Assembly (NCBI GenBank): GCA_005223375.1
Contig: RXOD01003980.1
Location: forward strand, 1-33,601
Source: Amoebophrya sp. AT5.2
Lineage: Eukaryota > Sar > Dinophyceae > Syndiniales > Amoebophryaceae
Reading direction: 5' to 3'
Length of the DNA stretch: 33,601 nt
The notes beneath the pieces are model-generated. The model did not search any database. It saw only the letters and a program-made list of their open reading frames with translations, and was not told the origin of the DNA. The first letter of the stretch is position 1. Each line of letters begins with the position of its first letter. This document shows positions 10,401-18,500 of this stretch, piece by piece. The translations under genes and the position numbers were made by a program.

Positions 10401-12385
10401 ACGGCAAACCCGCCGCGGCCGTCCTCCTTCGGGCCTTTTTCCTCCCACAACGTCTTGCCCGCGTGCGTCTTCCAGTTCACGCTTTCGTCCTCGGGGATCG
10501 CGAGAAACAGTTGGCAGATCAGCTCCTCGAAGCAAACAAACTTCTCGTGGTAGAACTGAAAGAATTTCCCCAGCGCCATCGCGGGCCGCACGTCGAACTC
10601 CTCCAGGCTCGTCGTGCCCTGCTCGTCCTTGTCGAGCTGCTTCCACGCCAGGTTCCGATCGCCCTCGTAGTTCACCGCGGCGCAGAAGGCCAAAAAGTCC
10701 GCCTTGGTGATCTCGGTGGACTGTTTCACAGGAAGGTTTTTCGTGATCGCGTTCCACGCCTTCAGCGGGTACTTGTCGCCGTAAATCGCCCGCAGGAACT
10801 GCTTCATGTGCAGCCCGGTTTCTGTCGCGAGCCGCCCGCGATTCTGCTTGCACCGCATCCGCACCGCGAAATCCCGCATCCGCTTGATCTGGTCGGGCGT
10901 CAACAACGTAGGGGGAGCACTGCTCTGAGTCAGAGCTCCGCAATTGCTTCCGTCTGGTGGCCCGGCACCTCCCGCGCCGCCAGCCCCTCCAGCAGCGATT
11001 TTTACCACGTCTTGACCTGACTCCAACTCTCCAGCTGCCGCGACAGCAGACGGTCCTCCTAGTACAGGAGCGTCGCCCCCCACAGCCTCGGCCTTCTCCC
11101 CCGCACCATCACTTTCCTGAGGGGCAAGCGCGGCAACCTTCGTCCGGGCGCCCTTGAGCAGGTCTCGCGCGAGCTGTCGCAGCTCCCAGTACTCCAACTG
11201 GTCGTTCTGGCTCACGTCCAGTAGCTTGAAAAGTTTGGCGCAATCGTCCATGAAGGGGTAGTGAAAGCTCCGCATGCCGTCCTCGAAGATATCCGCGTCC
11301 AAGCAGTACACCCACCCGTAGTTTTCCTTCAGCTGGCTCTGCAGCACCTCCCGTTGCAAAAGCTCGCGCTGCGACCACGGCTCCTGATCCGGGACGGGAG
11401 CAGAACCACAACCCCCACCTGCAGCTGCAACAGGAGAATGGGAATTATCAACGGCGCTTCCACGAAAAGTAGAAGTAGTAGCCTCGTCCACCAGCAGGCT
11501 CCAGTCCACGCTGGAAATGAAGATTTCTTTGTTCAGCCCCTTGGGAAAGACGGCGTCCAGCATGTTGAAGAAGATTCGGGTCGTGAGGTCCTTCTCGTCC
11601 TCCGCTGGGTGTTTTTTTCCCGAGAACAGGTCCAGCAGCCAGTCGAGGAAGGAGGAGATCATCCGAAAGCCCTGCGGGTCCAGGTCCGCCAGCGACAGTG
11701 GCTGCGTGTCGAAGGACGCGGCGTGGAGCGCCTCCTGCACGTCGAACCTCTTCCCCGTGTCCGTATCGAAAAAGTAGAACCTCTCGTCGACCTCCTGCTG
11801 CGCGGCGAGGCTGCTGCGCTCGAACCGCCTCCGCGCCACGTAGTGGTCGACGCCGAACAGCTCGTAGTCGGCATGCGGCTTGGGGTGGGCCAGCTTGTGC
11901 AGATTGCGCAGCTGAACGAACTGCCTCTGCTCCCGCTCCTCCTGCGAGGACGACGTGGCGGTAGATTTAAGGCCGCTGCCGTCGTTCACGTCCGACTGCG
12001 GTTGGACGGTCGTGGCAAGACGAAGGGGATCTTCGACTTCTTCTTCTTCTTCTTCTTCGAAGATCCCCTTGGTCTTGCCCCCCTCCAGCCGGTTCTTGTG
12101 GAACTCGAAGGCGTCCGTCAGGCTCAGGCTCGCGTTCAGCGGCGACGTCGGCGGCGAGGAAGCATCACCAGTCACTTGCTGGTCCAGCACGCCCAAATTC
12201 GCGAAGAAGGCCGCATCCTTGCCGCCCCTCTTGTTGAGGATCACCTGGATGAGGTCGACCGCGGAGAATTGGGTGTCGACGGTAAACTCGAGGTAGAAAA
12301 GCCACGCCGTCGCCACGTGCTCCACCGTGTACTTATTTTTCAGGTAGGCCCGCAGGTCCTTGATGATCACGTCGCGGAAACGCAT
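4445..12385 (-). CDS. Giant EF-hand protein (2646 residues), intronless
   Basis: One continuous frame. I start at ATG 12385 (MRFRDVII) because the in-frame sequence upstream has no ATG and crosses a splice-acceptor-like CACCAG at 12410. EF-hand-like loops begin near residues 390 (DVSQNDQLEYWE), 585 (DKDEQGTTSLEE), 1350 (DADLSQKVIYSE), 1424 (DKNLDGYFTVAQ, with Gln at position 12) and 1531 (DLRHEGHLYPEE). Several lack the full acidic ligand set, so calcium binding is uncertain for each. The regions near residues 530-625 and 1328-1452 look like duplicated modules. Low-complexity parts include poly-Glu near 107-114, a Gly/Ala run near 463-480, poly-Asp near 817-824 and Asn-His-Gly repeats near 2076-2118; a helical, charged stretch lies near 1075-1115. 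No enzyme domain was recognised. A scaffold or cytoskeletal calcium-sensor role is a guess. Confidence 0.85.
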   Translation of the reverse strand: MRFRDVIIKDLRAYLKNKYTVEHVATAWLFYLEFTVDTQFSAVDLIQVILNKRGGKDAAFFANLGVLDQQVTGDASSPPTSPLNASLSLTDAFEFHKNRLEGGKTKGIFEEEEEEEVEDPLRLATTVQPQSDVNDGSGLKSTATSSSQEEREQRQFVQLRNLHKLAHPKPHADYELFGVDHYVARRRFERSSLAAQQEVDERFYFFDTDTGKRFDVQEALHAASFDTQPLSLADLDPQGFRMISSFLDWLLDLFSGKKHPAEDEKDLTTRIFFNMLDAVFPKGLNKEIFISSVDWSLLVDEATTSTFRGSAVDNSHSPVAAAGGGCGSAPVPDQEPWSQRELLQREVLQSQLKENYGWVYCLDADIFEDGMRSFHYPFMDDCAKLFKLLDVSQNDQLEYWELRQLARDLLKGARTKVAALAPQESDGAGEKAEAVGGDAPVLGGPSAVAAAGELESGQDVVKIAAGGAGGAGGAGPPDGSNCGALTQSSAPPTLLTPDQIKRMRDFAVRMRCKQNRGRLATETGLHMKQFLRAIYGDKYPLKAWNAITKNLPVKQSTEITKADFLAFCAAVNYEGDRNLAWKQLDKDEQGTTSLEEFDVRPAMALGKFFQFYHEKFVCFEELICQLFLAIPEDESVNWKTHAGKTLWEEKGPKEDGRGGFAVGNAVRGFSSTTTRNNAAPSDVAKLAKKNAARKTFKRLLQKQYGAATAKLDEKTFVARMMNLGFLPHLNMESAFESMLVKASAAVCKDSLLVHADPSFWTFRLGAVCRYLTRYLKLVQRGQRKLRGKLEQKLEVDVGVGVVVTGESITDGLREQDQHDDDDDDEAGDPSVEEVFQFGRDEADHVLFPPPQLSDEVVNYGDDAGAQLGPTRSQSFLSPVAEGNEDEVLSTSENDQTRGELSMSLTTLTASSDELDFDYSAAIVSGVLQEAVKQMSTEFAGDAAEDDAFVFHQTQLQSTTLPDNTATTSTSLAFESVYGPATSTSQITNEAARTSTTCSGPPPSAPAPGPQMMTSPVSSDGSASRALSDDLQRNIAHVSELHDWILAEVDGGRSEVSFLSQLSRIDRQGLKSWAPTEENHREFRKLKLQVTRALQQAEAASEEFRKIKKRFHFLQYESSAASASAGRAPNGREGEMNDDGGKAKSQAVLPHDREEIFHARPDIEGPMDALPSVSKPPVGLPKQLIMSSSEDSYSDSEVVQNVDPEGCGRIDINSAPLSATNASLKSLSSAFSSNTMGKNGKNANDLSATFKSLGGISDIAGLVQKVKRARTSTSLNKRYNERRVEYLKYLFRCLCRSGEGYLFARDFLFLKQWRPPSYLNAKPDVQAFELLQKLLRALYGGNDLHVWRNMDADLSQKVIYSEFEEVAREVGRAVRNCLKEMAETPGKVMPDNVWEVTNVLREEGVATVTDGFPMERLDGAWLHLDKNLDGYFTVAQFCPEIAETLKKFFTFCALNFGGISQFLNHVTTLLGGEKLVELREETEKGVETESTKKKKPEGGAPHRLAISALEFRKVLGGAGWRGDVMNLFDVLDLRHEGHLYPEELQWLTILDTPNLFAPAPEDGGDPLSTCSRFVPPPKLRDYEGDPGAAAGNKGAADQKAGGNVQGQHDLRQQNPPRPATTPAQSSRAAAGGGGAAAHDGGFSSRQSKVRPVSQKQQKMKVDRELENILTQGRLTSVGMASHDKSGATGKKYDVEVSKDKADRFFDLVDKGRVKNGKILQPGHGSNEDLENLTVSDATDEEKSSAEKKGRRTLTRTERMQFRCLDEQDWAMTTEEDFGNITQRVCKLEKTKPEPSVTFSDPVRRPGTASLHIPRAGTAPAPGSPATQAGIVAKRKLRLHQSRAIYGVETYARPRYDKKTKKEYLTRTAVVPVVDKMKCEKKPVRITPTSPNLYPEKHLEFEKKSGHVFTGEMNLMAPGGESRPNTREESSLLLHSFSRQHSRGRIAQLRAKILEEEIQREHVLAEQDMRGGTVGIYSGSSPAFTMHFADAESRVEMDDDLFGRHFYTASTTSSSGTRARRSRPPTRDAVTFKDGSFSTPGDHDVGASSHFEFDDGRPPTGSTAFPTESGYAASGSGFSRPQTNHSSSRPHTNPGLSTSSRPSTNHGFSRPPTNHGFSRSAVPEDEDGSKPAHARTSSPLRCGHAMFPGASFFVGSGSTEDAEEAPGLSPLQHSVEGSTSAPPDTATDTSSARKARKCKPRARTTISRSSKDGRNRPRSASEKDKEAQTPRHWMAEFGGPNSILFGESFDGFLEQLPQEESSSSVGGRGGLSSGGGAHEMTARQRVAATAEAAVGPDSVAEFREKDAQTDEDARRRELGQLSQEQGEPLAIEPVVEPNDKLPHDHAAAVSTPSIPNATTDECREKPRSRTASPAKALDELEDLVRREMSPRAGRGPRGRGQSLFEIDETAPTAGLSHEQGTPRPGDEAFVSNIFSEEGNKSSSVLSTRFPSGVPSLADLIEPVKLEDAMRKDVTKKGIAMFADQKINVLAPAPSYFKWKECAEKTAWCQMELKEEVLPKWKPKLRSPFWTDRDATKPKEKLELALEYYGIDRVGPGVVSGAAPANVDEVEKGDGAQEGDQNHMGSVLETNVVKPERPRSALANRLRNKVYKSRYQTGKYEEKYPFVFHLPLMSAIGGHETVLSTGPKL
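6032..6160 (-). repeat. Degenerate SRPxTNHGF repeats in the giant EF-hand protein
   Basis: Residues about 2076-2118 carry four imperfect units around the core SRP-x-TN-H/P-G. The DNA repeats with them. The region is Ser/Pro/Thr/Asn-rich and probably unstructured. Confidence 0.75.
12014..12079. repeat. 66-nt inverted repeat (23-bp arms) inside coding sequence
   Basis: The arms 12014-12036 and 12057-12079 are reverse complements except for one position (12022 against 12071). The 20-nt loop is a pure CTT repeat on the plus strand. The whole element is translated in frame as residues 103-124 of the giant protein, giving a run of seven Glu flanked by GKTKGIF and VEDPLRL. Confidence 0.9.
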
Positions 12386-12409
12386 CGTGCTTGCGGTTTG
12401 GTTTTGTGA

Positions 12410-12432
12410 CTGGTGTAATAAAAAAAGAGACA
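12410..12432 (-). promoter_or_regulatory. Candidate splice acceptor upstream of the giant EF-hand gene
   Basis: The minus strand reads CTCTTTTTTTATTACACCAG and then 24 nt to the ATG at 12385: a strong polypyrimidine tract followed by CAG. No upstream coding exon is visible, so a spliced-leader acceptor or a 5' UTR intron is likely. The site decides the start, because translation from further upstream would be spliced away. Confidence 0.5.
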
Positions 12433-13130
12433 ATGAAAGGTGGAAAAGCAAAAATTAAATCTTAATCAAATCCGGATGAATAACTGGTAGCTTTATGCTT
12501 ACTTAGCTGAGCCGCAAGCTCGCTGCCGAGACAAATGGGGCAGAAGCAAAACCAATTCTTTCAAAAAATCAATCTCTAGGTAAATGGTCGTGGGAAGCAG
12601 ACACGCACGACGGAATCGGAAACAAGAAGACGGTGTAAGCAGATTATCCCTCGCAAAGGGAACGGAGAAAGGGGCCATAGCATGGCCGTAACGGGGACGG
12701 GCACGGGTCTTCATGGTTGACTAGCAAGCACGGATTTGGTGACGACGGTGAAGAGGGTAGGAACGCTTACACGGACGTCGCAGAGAGACAGAAATCGCAC
12801 CACGGAGTCACCTTGGAGCTGCACGGATGCATGACTACATAATTTCATCTTCTAAAGCACGGTCACGGAAGAAAATCATCGCGCAGGAGCTCACGACACA
12901 TCTAACGAGGACAGCAGTACTGGGTCCGAGCCAGTGAGCGCTGGGAGATTTCAAAACCGCGGCGTGTGCCTCGTCGCGAGACCCACATCCATCGCTATCG
13001 CTTCCGGTGGAATTACTGGATTGGAAGCCGGTACCCGAGTACGGCAACGACAACCCTAATCTCCCTCCCTCCGGCCTTAAACTGGTTTCCGTCGGTGCGC
13101 AACTGTCATACTTCTTGTTCTATACTCAAT
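12433..13130. other. Intergenic region with no supported gene
   Basis: About 0.7 kb between the giant EF-hand gene and the stop of the DRC8-like gene. Only frames under 75 codons occur. GGAGCTGCA occurs on the plus strand at 12815-12823, opposite in orientation to the other intergenic copies. Nothing else was recognised. Confidence 0.55.
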
Positions 13131-13949
13131 CTACATCACAACTTTTTTCAACTCTGCCCAGTTTGCCCTCGAGTTTTCTACTGCGCACGACTTCCGCACT
13201 TCCCGCATAAGGTCGTCCACCTCCTCTTCCGTCATTTTATCGCCCATCCTCGTCAGCACGTGCGCCAGGTGCTTTAGTGACACCGAGTCCACCGCCTGAA
13301 GCTTGCGCGCTACCGGGAATACCTGGAGGTGAAAGTAAGCAGGTAGCCTGGTAGCCGTTTTTCAACGTCTCTGAAAGATTTTACGTGTTTCGCTAAATGC
13401 AAATGGCTATCACAGCCGCAGCGGAGGGGGAGCATCAAGATCAAAGAAAAGACTGCGAGCGGCCCCAAGAGGAGCATCAACATCAAGATCAAAATTGTTC
13501 AATTTGAATTTCCCTCGGCCTAGCAGAATTGAATTTGTTGAGTTGTACTACGTACGTGGAAGAAGTCGGCACCTCGTTTTTTCAAATCCAAATATACGCA
13601 AAATCAATAGAAAAAGACGCTACAACAAGTGCTAGGGTCACAACTACACCTTTTCGTAGTAGTGCGCGATGCCGTCTCTGACTGCGTCTGCTTTTGCGCT
13701 ATCCGCGTCGCCGCCGCCGCTCGCCAAGCTCCGCGCTTTGTGAATGTACCCCAAGAAAGTGTCGAATGAGCAGGTATCGTCATTTGACTGTTCGCGAGCG
13801 TCTGCCTGCACTTCGCTGATGAAACTAGCGGGCGGATTGAGACCCGTCGCGCGGATCACTGTGCCGATGTCCTTGACACGTATTCCTTCGCCCTCGGGAT
13901 CGAAGACCCGGTATACCTCCTCCACCTGCTCCGGCGAAAATTCGTCCAT
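13131..13949 (-). CDS. EF-hand protein resembling dynein regulatory complex subunit 8 (EFCAB2), two exons
   Basis: Exon 1 is 13949-13650 and exon 2 is 13322-13131, joined across a 327-nt intron (GTGTAG...CTCCAG) to give 163 residues. The first frame appears to stop (TAG) only because it reads into the donor. The N-lobe has FDPEGEGIRVKDIGTVIRATGL, cut here as FDPEGEG and IGTVIRATG, very like the N-lobe of EFCAB2/DRC8 in motile cilia. The C-lobe has MGDKMTEEEVDDLMREV, a calmodulin-type helix. Loops lack several acidic ligands, as is usual in this family, so it may not bind calcium. The length matches DRC8 (about 160 residues). A generic calmodulin-like or centrin-like protein is the alternative. 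If DRC8 is correct, the organism has a motile flagellated stage. Confidence 0.72.
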
Positions 13950-15540
13950 GCTTCGCCTTGTGAATGAGTATGACTATGAGGCTGGCGGTCTAATATCTTA
14001 TTTAGGTCTCAACTTTTCTCCATGCAGCTAGTGCGATGGCGGAATCGGGTGCCTACCGAAACTCACACTGCAGCTCCTGGTACTAAAAAAACGGAAAATG
14101 GCGACCAATGACTGGGGGATCATCAAAATGAATTATTTTTCCCACTCCTCGACGAAGTATAATGAGATATTTGAGTACTTGTATTAGATGATTTGTACTG
14201 CGACTACAGAGGGAGGAGGAAAGCTTGTAGTTTACCACAACGAAGTCAAACGAATTCCTGCGCTATCAACAAAGCTGCTGCACGGTGGCACCGGGCCGGA
14301 GATGATGATTCACGCTCATCAAAAACCAATTTGCATTGCACCTACCAAAGCGTAACGACCACGCAAAACGCACCCACGCGGGTTCAATGTTGCGATGCCA
14401 AAAGCGAAACGCTTGACCATGATGACATCGCTACCGTGTCTACTTGTAGCTCCTTTTCGTTCAAGTTCATCCGAGAGAGAGAGAGAGAGAGAGACTCAAC
14501 CACCTACGAGAAACGTTGAGGAGCAGTCACGCTACCAACGCGAAGAACGGAACAGTTCCTCCGTATGCCCGCACGTTTATGACCAGGCTCGTGTTCCACC
14601 GCCTTGCCACGTTTTTTCCTTAGATTGTAGCTCTTTTCTGCATTTTTCGCGGCCGGGAGATAACGATCAATGTCTAATTTGGTTTCGTAGAAGTACCTGT
14701 GCCGGATCAGTGATCGCGACAATCACGACGACTGGAAACGTCTCGGTACATCTGCCTGTAGTGCCTGTTGGTCTCGATTCCATGTTGGTGCAGCAGTCTA
14801 CGTATCATGCTAGTGCGTGTTCATCCTCGAAACTTCGGGCTTTTCTTCAGTCTAGTTTAGTCCAAGTCCAGCCAAACCTTCAAGTGTAATGGTTCGCGTA
14901 CTAGATCCCAGCAAATAGTACGAAGTATTCATCGCGATCTAGGCCTCACCGATTAATCTTTAAGGGAGTGCTGGAGCAGTCTCTTCGCAGAAAATAAGCT
15001 GTAGAGTTCCTGGAGCTCTATCGTGACCTGACGTAAACATGCGCTAAATTATTTCTATCTAGGTTTATATAGCTCTGTTCTTCACGTTCTTTCGTGCTCT
15101 GCCCGCCTCGAGATGATGGGCGGTCGCTCCATTGGTGCTACTCATGTAAGCACGAGAGCCACCAGAGGACCCGCACCGGCACCAAGGGGACTGTCGGATG
15201 AAATCTGGTTTCTGTAGATAAATCTCTCTACCGTCGACTCCTACTTCAATTGACTCCCAATAAGAGCACAGCCTGCGAAAGGTGTGATTTAATTGTTATT
15301 GTTTTGGAAGCTGGTTACGTAGGAGTGCAGAAGAGTTTCCCTTCGAAGTGAGATTCCCGTAAACGGCATCGGATTGTCGAAATAGAAGAAGATAAAGCTG
15401 ATCGATGTTCAAAGCACTCTGTTCATGGCACTGGTGCTGCCCGACCAAGAAAGGCCACTAAAGCACCGCAGACGCAACAATCCTAGGTCATTGTTCGAAT
15501 AAGAACCTCCTGAGGTGAAAGTCAAATGGTCTCACAGACT
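13950..15540. other. Intergenic region with no supported gene
   Basis: About 1.6 kb between the DRC8-like gene and the stop of eEF3. It holds CAGGAGCTGCA on the minus strand (14069-14079), about 120 nt upstream of the DRC8-like ATG, and a (GA)11 microsatellite at 14473-14494. Plus-strand frames at 14193-14519 and 14395-14889 read through the microsatellite as Arg-Glu repeats and show no domain. No tRNA or snRNA was recognised. Confidence 0.55.
14473..14494. repeat. (GA)11 microsatellite
   Basis: A perfect dinucleotide run of 22 bp in non-coding DNA. Confidence 0.95.
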
Positions 15541-18500
15541 TTACGCCCCCATTTCGGCCTTGAGCTCCGCCAGCTGATCTTGGAGTTCCCACATCTCGGC
15601 GTCGGACAGAGTGTTCTTTTTCTTGTGCTCCTTCAGCTTTTTCTCGATCTCCTTGATGAGTTTCTTTCTGTCCTTGTCGGACATGGTCTTCACCTTGTTC
15701 ACCTCAATCTTGTTACCGGAAGCGTCCACAATCTCGTCCGGACCGGCCTGGTTCGCGTCGAAGTCGTCGTCGTCCACCATCAATTCACCCTCCTCGCGGA
15801 GGCGCCCAGCCTCCATGATCCACTTCTGGGTACAGACCTTCTCGGCGAATTCCATGTTATGGGAAATAATCACCACACCGCCACCGAAGTCAACGAGACC
15901 GAGGGACAGAGCGCCGAGGCTGTAGTTTTGCGATTTTTGATTTTTTTGTTGAAGGAATTGCAATTCGGAACGAGTTTCGTGAAGTGGAGGCTGTTCTTCC
16001 GTTTTTACCCTTGGTGACGACAACTAGATTGATAGACATAAGTAGATTCGATAAATTGCAAAGCAATGCAGAAATGAATGACTGCGCGACTAGGTAAGAG
16101 GGCACAGATAAGATTCGATAGAACAAAGTGACTCATCGGGAAATCATGGGTACCCGTCGCGATCGAGGTAGTTGGTCGGTTCGTCCAGGATGAGGACGTG
16201 CGGGTTCATCCACATCGCTGCGGCCAGTACGACCTTTACTTTTTGTCCACCGGACAGCGAGTTGATTGGCGAGTAGCTTGCGGCCTCCGCGTCCAGCCCG
16301 AAGTTTTTCAGCTCCTTCTCCACCGACGGCGCCGTGAGCGGCTTCGACATGAGACCTGCGGCGGCGGCCTGTTTCTCGTCCTCGCGGCACACCATCTTCT
16401 CGAACCCCATGGCCTTCATCGTGTCCCGCTCGACCCAGCAGGTGGCCTCGATCGGCTTGTACAGCCACTTCACCTCGTACTCGTACTTCTTCTGCTTGTT
16501 CTTCCGCCGGTTGAAGATGCAGTCGGGGACGACCGGAATGTCCCCCTTCTCCCCGATCACGCATTTGCGCACCACGCCAGACTTCGAGTCTACGCACCAC
16601 TTCACGGCGCGAAGCGCCTCCTCATCCACGTTCACCTCGTTGGTCTGGTTTTCCAACGACTCGCGATCGTCGTTACCTGTTGATGTCGATATTGTGGTCG
16701 GCGAGGTTTGGCGGGATTGGGGATTGGGTTGGCTATGGGCGGAAGCTACAAGGAGTGAATTGGAAATTCGATCGATGAGACACACCTGCCCATTGCGACC
16801 GACTGCGGAGTGAGATGCACTTGGGACTTCTTCTGTGTCGAGTTTCTTAGTGCGACCACAAGGAAATGCAAATTTAACATAGGCGTCAAATCGACGAAGC
16901 GGTCCCAAATAACAATAGAAACTGTACCGGCGAAGCGCCAGAGGATGTACTGGACCGGGGTCTTGTCTAAGTGCTTTTCCAAGTGGTGGAACGCGTGCTG
17001 GGCGACGTACGCGAGACGCATACCGGAGTGGCGGAAGATGGTACCAGTTTCGTTCTTCAGCTCACCGATCAGCAGCTTGATGGCCGTGGACTTACCAGCT
17101 CCGTTCGGTCCGATCACCGCGATACGCGAAGCCATGCACACAGACAGGCAGATGTCCTGTCGAAGTGTAGAGTGCGAATCAATGGATCCATCAATCCAAA
17201 GGGGGCGAATCACACGGTAGAAGTAGAATGTGAGTCAAACGATCAACAAAAAACTCTCTTTCCAATGAATTCAATGGAGCCAAGCCAAATCCAATTATAT
17301 TCATATTCCTGTACCTGCACGGTGTTCTTTTCGTGCGTCGGGTACTTGAAGCTGACCATATTCATCTTCAGGATCGAGCGACCCTTCGACTTCACGCCCT
17401 CCAGCGGGCCCGGCGGCGGGAAGACGAACTTCTGATTGTTGTTCGACAGCTCGAAGTAAGCCTTCTTCTCCGGGTAGGCCTTGACGAAGTCCGAGAGCAC
17501 CTGTCCCTTGGTGGACTTAAACTGGATCAGCTTTCGGTCCTGGAAGTCGATCACGTGCGTGATCATCTCATCGAGGAACGCCGAGTTGGAGGAAGACGCA
17601 ATGATGGAGCCCGGGAATGCGTTCAACCTTCGAAGATTCGATTGGCGTTTGGTGGCGATTTTTGCCATTGCAATCGCATTTGTTGCACGTGCCTGTATTT
17701 CTTCCGACTCCATCTCGCAGCTCTCGGGAATAGTTGCGCAAGAATCTACTCCCGATTCCTATGTATTGCCAAGCAAAAATCAAAATAAATGAATAGATAC
17801 CAGTCCTTCATCCATTGGATGTTCTTCACATCCAAGTGCCCGGTCGGCTCGTCAAGCATCAAAATGTCGGCGTTGATCAGCTTGGCGCAAGCGAGCTGCA
17901 TCTTGACCTTCCAACCACCGGAGTAAGTCGTGATGGGGTTGCACATGTCCGCCGCGGCCTGAGAGATGCGATGTTTTGGTGGACTTTCGAAGAAATGTCT
18001 TTGCCTGCTCTGTGATTTATCGGCCGGAGCCGAATCGGCTCTCACGTTCGCTGGAAACTAGAAGGCTAGACGACGAGACTGGTCACGCATCCGAGCCACA
18101 GTAAGTACCTTGACGTTGACGCCCTTGGCCTTGTGCTTGAAGCCGATGAGGCCAAGTTCGGCTTCGGCGTCCGCCATGGTGATGGGCGGGGACTTCTTGT
18201 ACACGTTGTTACAGGTGTCGACGCAGAACTCCATTCCGTTCAGATCGATGTTGAACTTCCCCAGCGGCCACTCCTTCGACGGTTCCTCCAGCATGCGCTC
18301 CTCGACCTCGTGCTCGACGAAGATGGTCACCAGCTCGGAGCGCTTCGGAAATCCCTCGACCTGTTCCTTGGAGATGGCGCGCATCAAAGTCGTCTTCCCG
18401 CAATTGTTCGGACCCAACATCGCGTAGAACTTGTTCTTCTTCAGGTGCAGCTTCGTGTCGCGGAGGAGGGTGAGGGTGCCGTACGCGAGGGAGAAGGATC

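Noticed and set aside
14395..14889. Plus-strand frame with Arg-Glu repeats
   Set aside because: It simply reads through the GA microsatellite; no domain and opposite to all neighbours.
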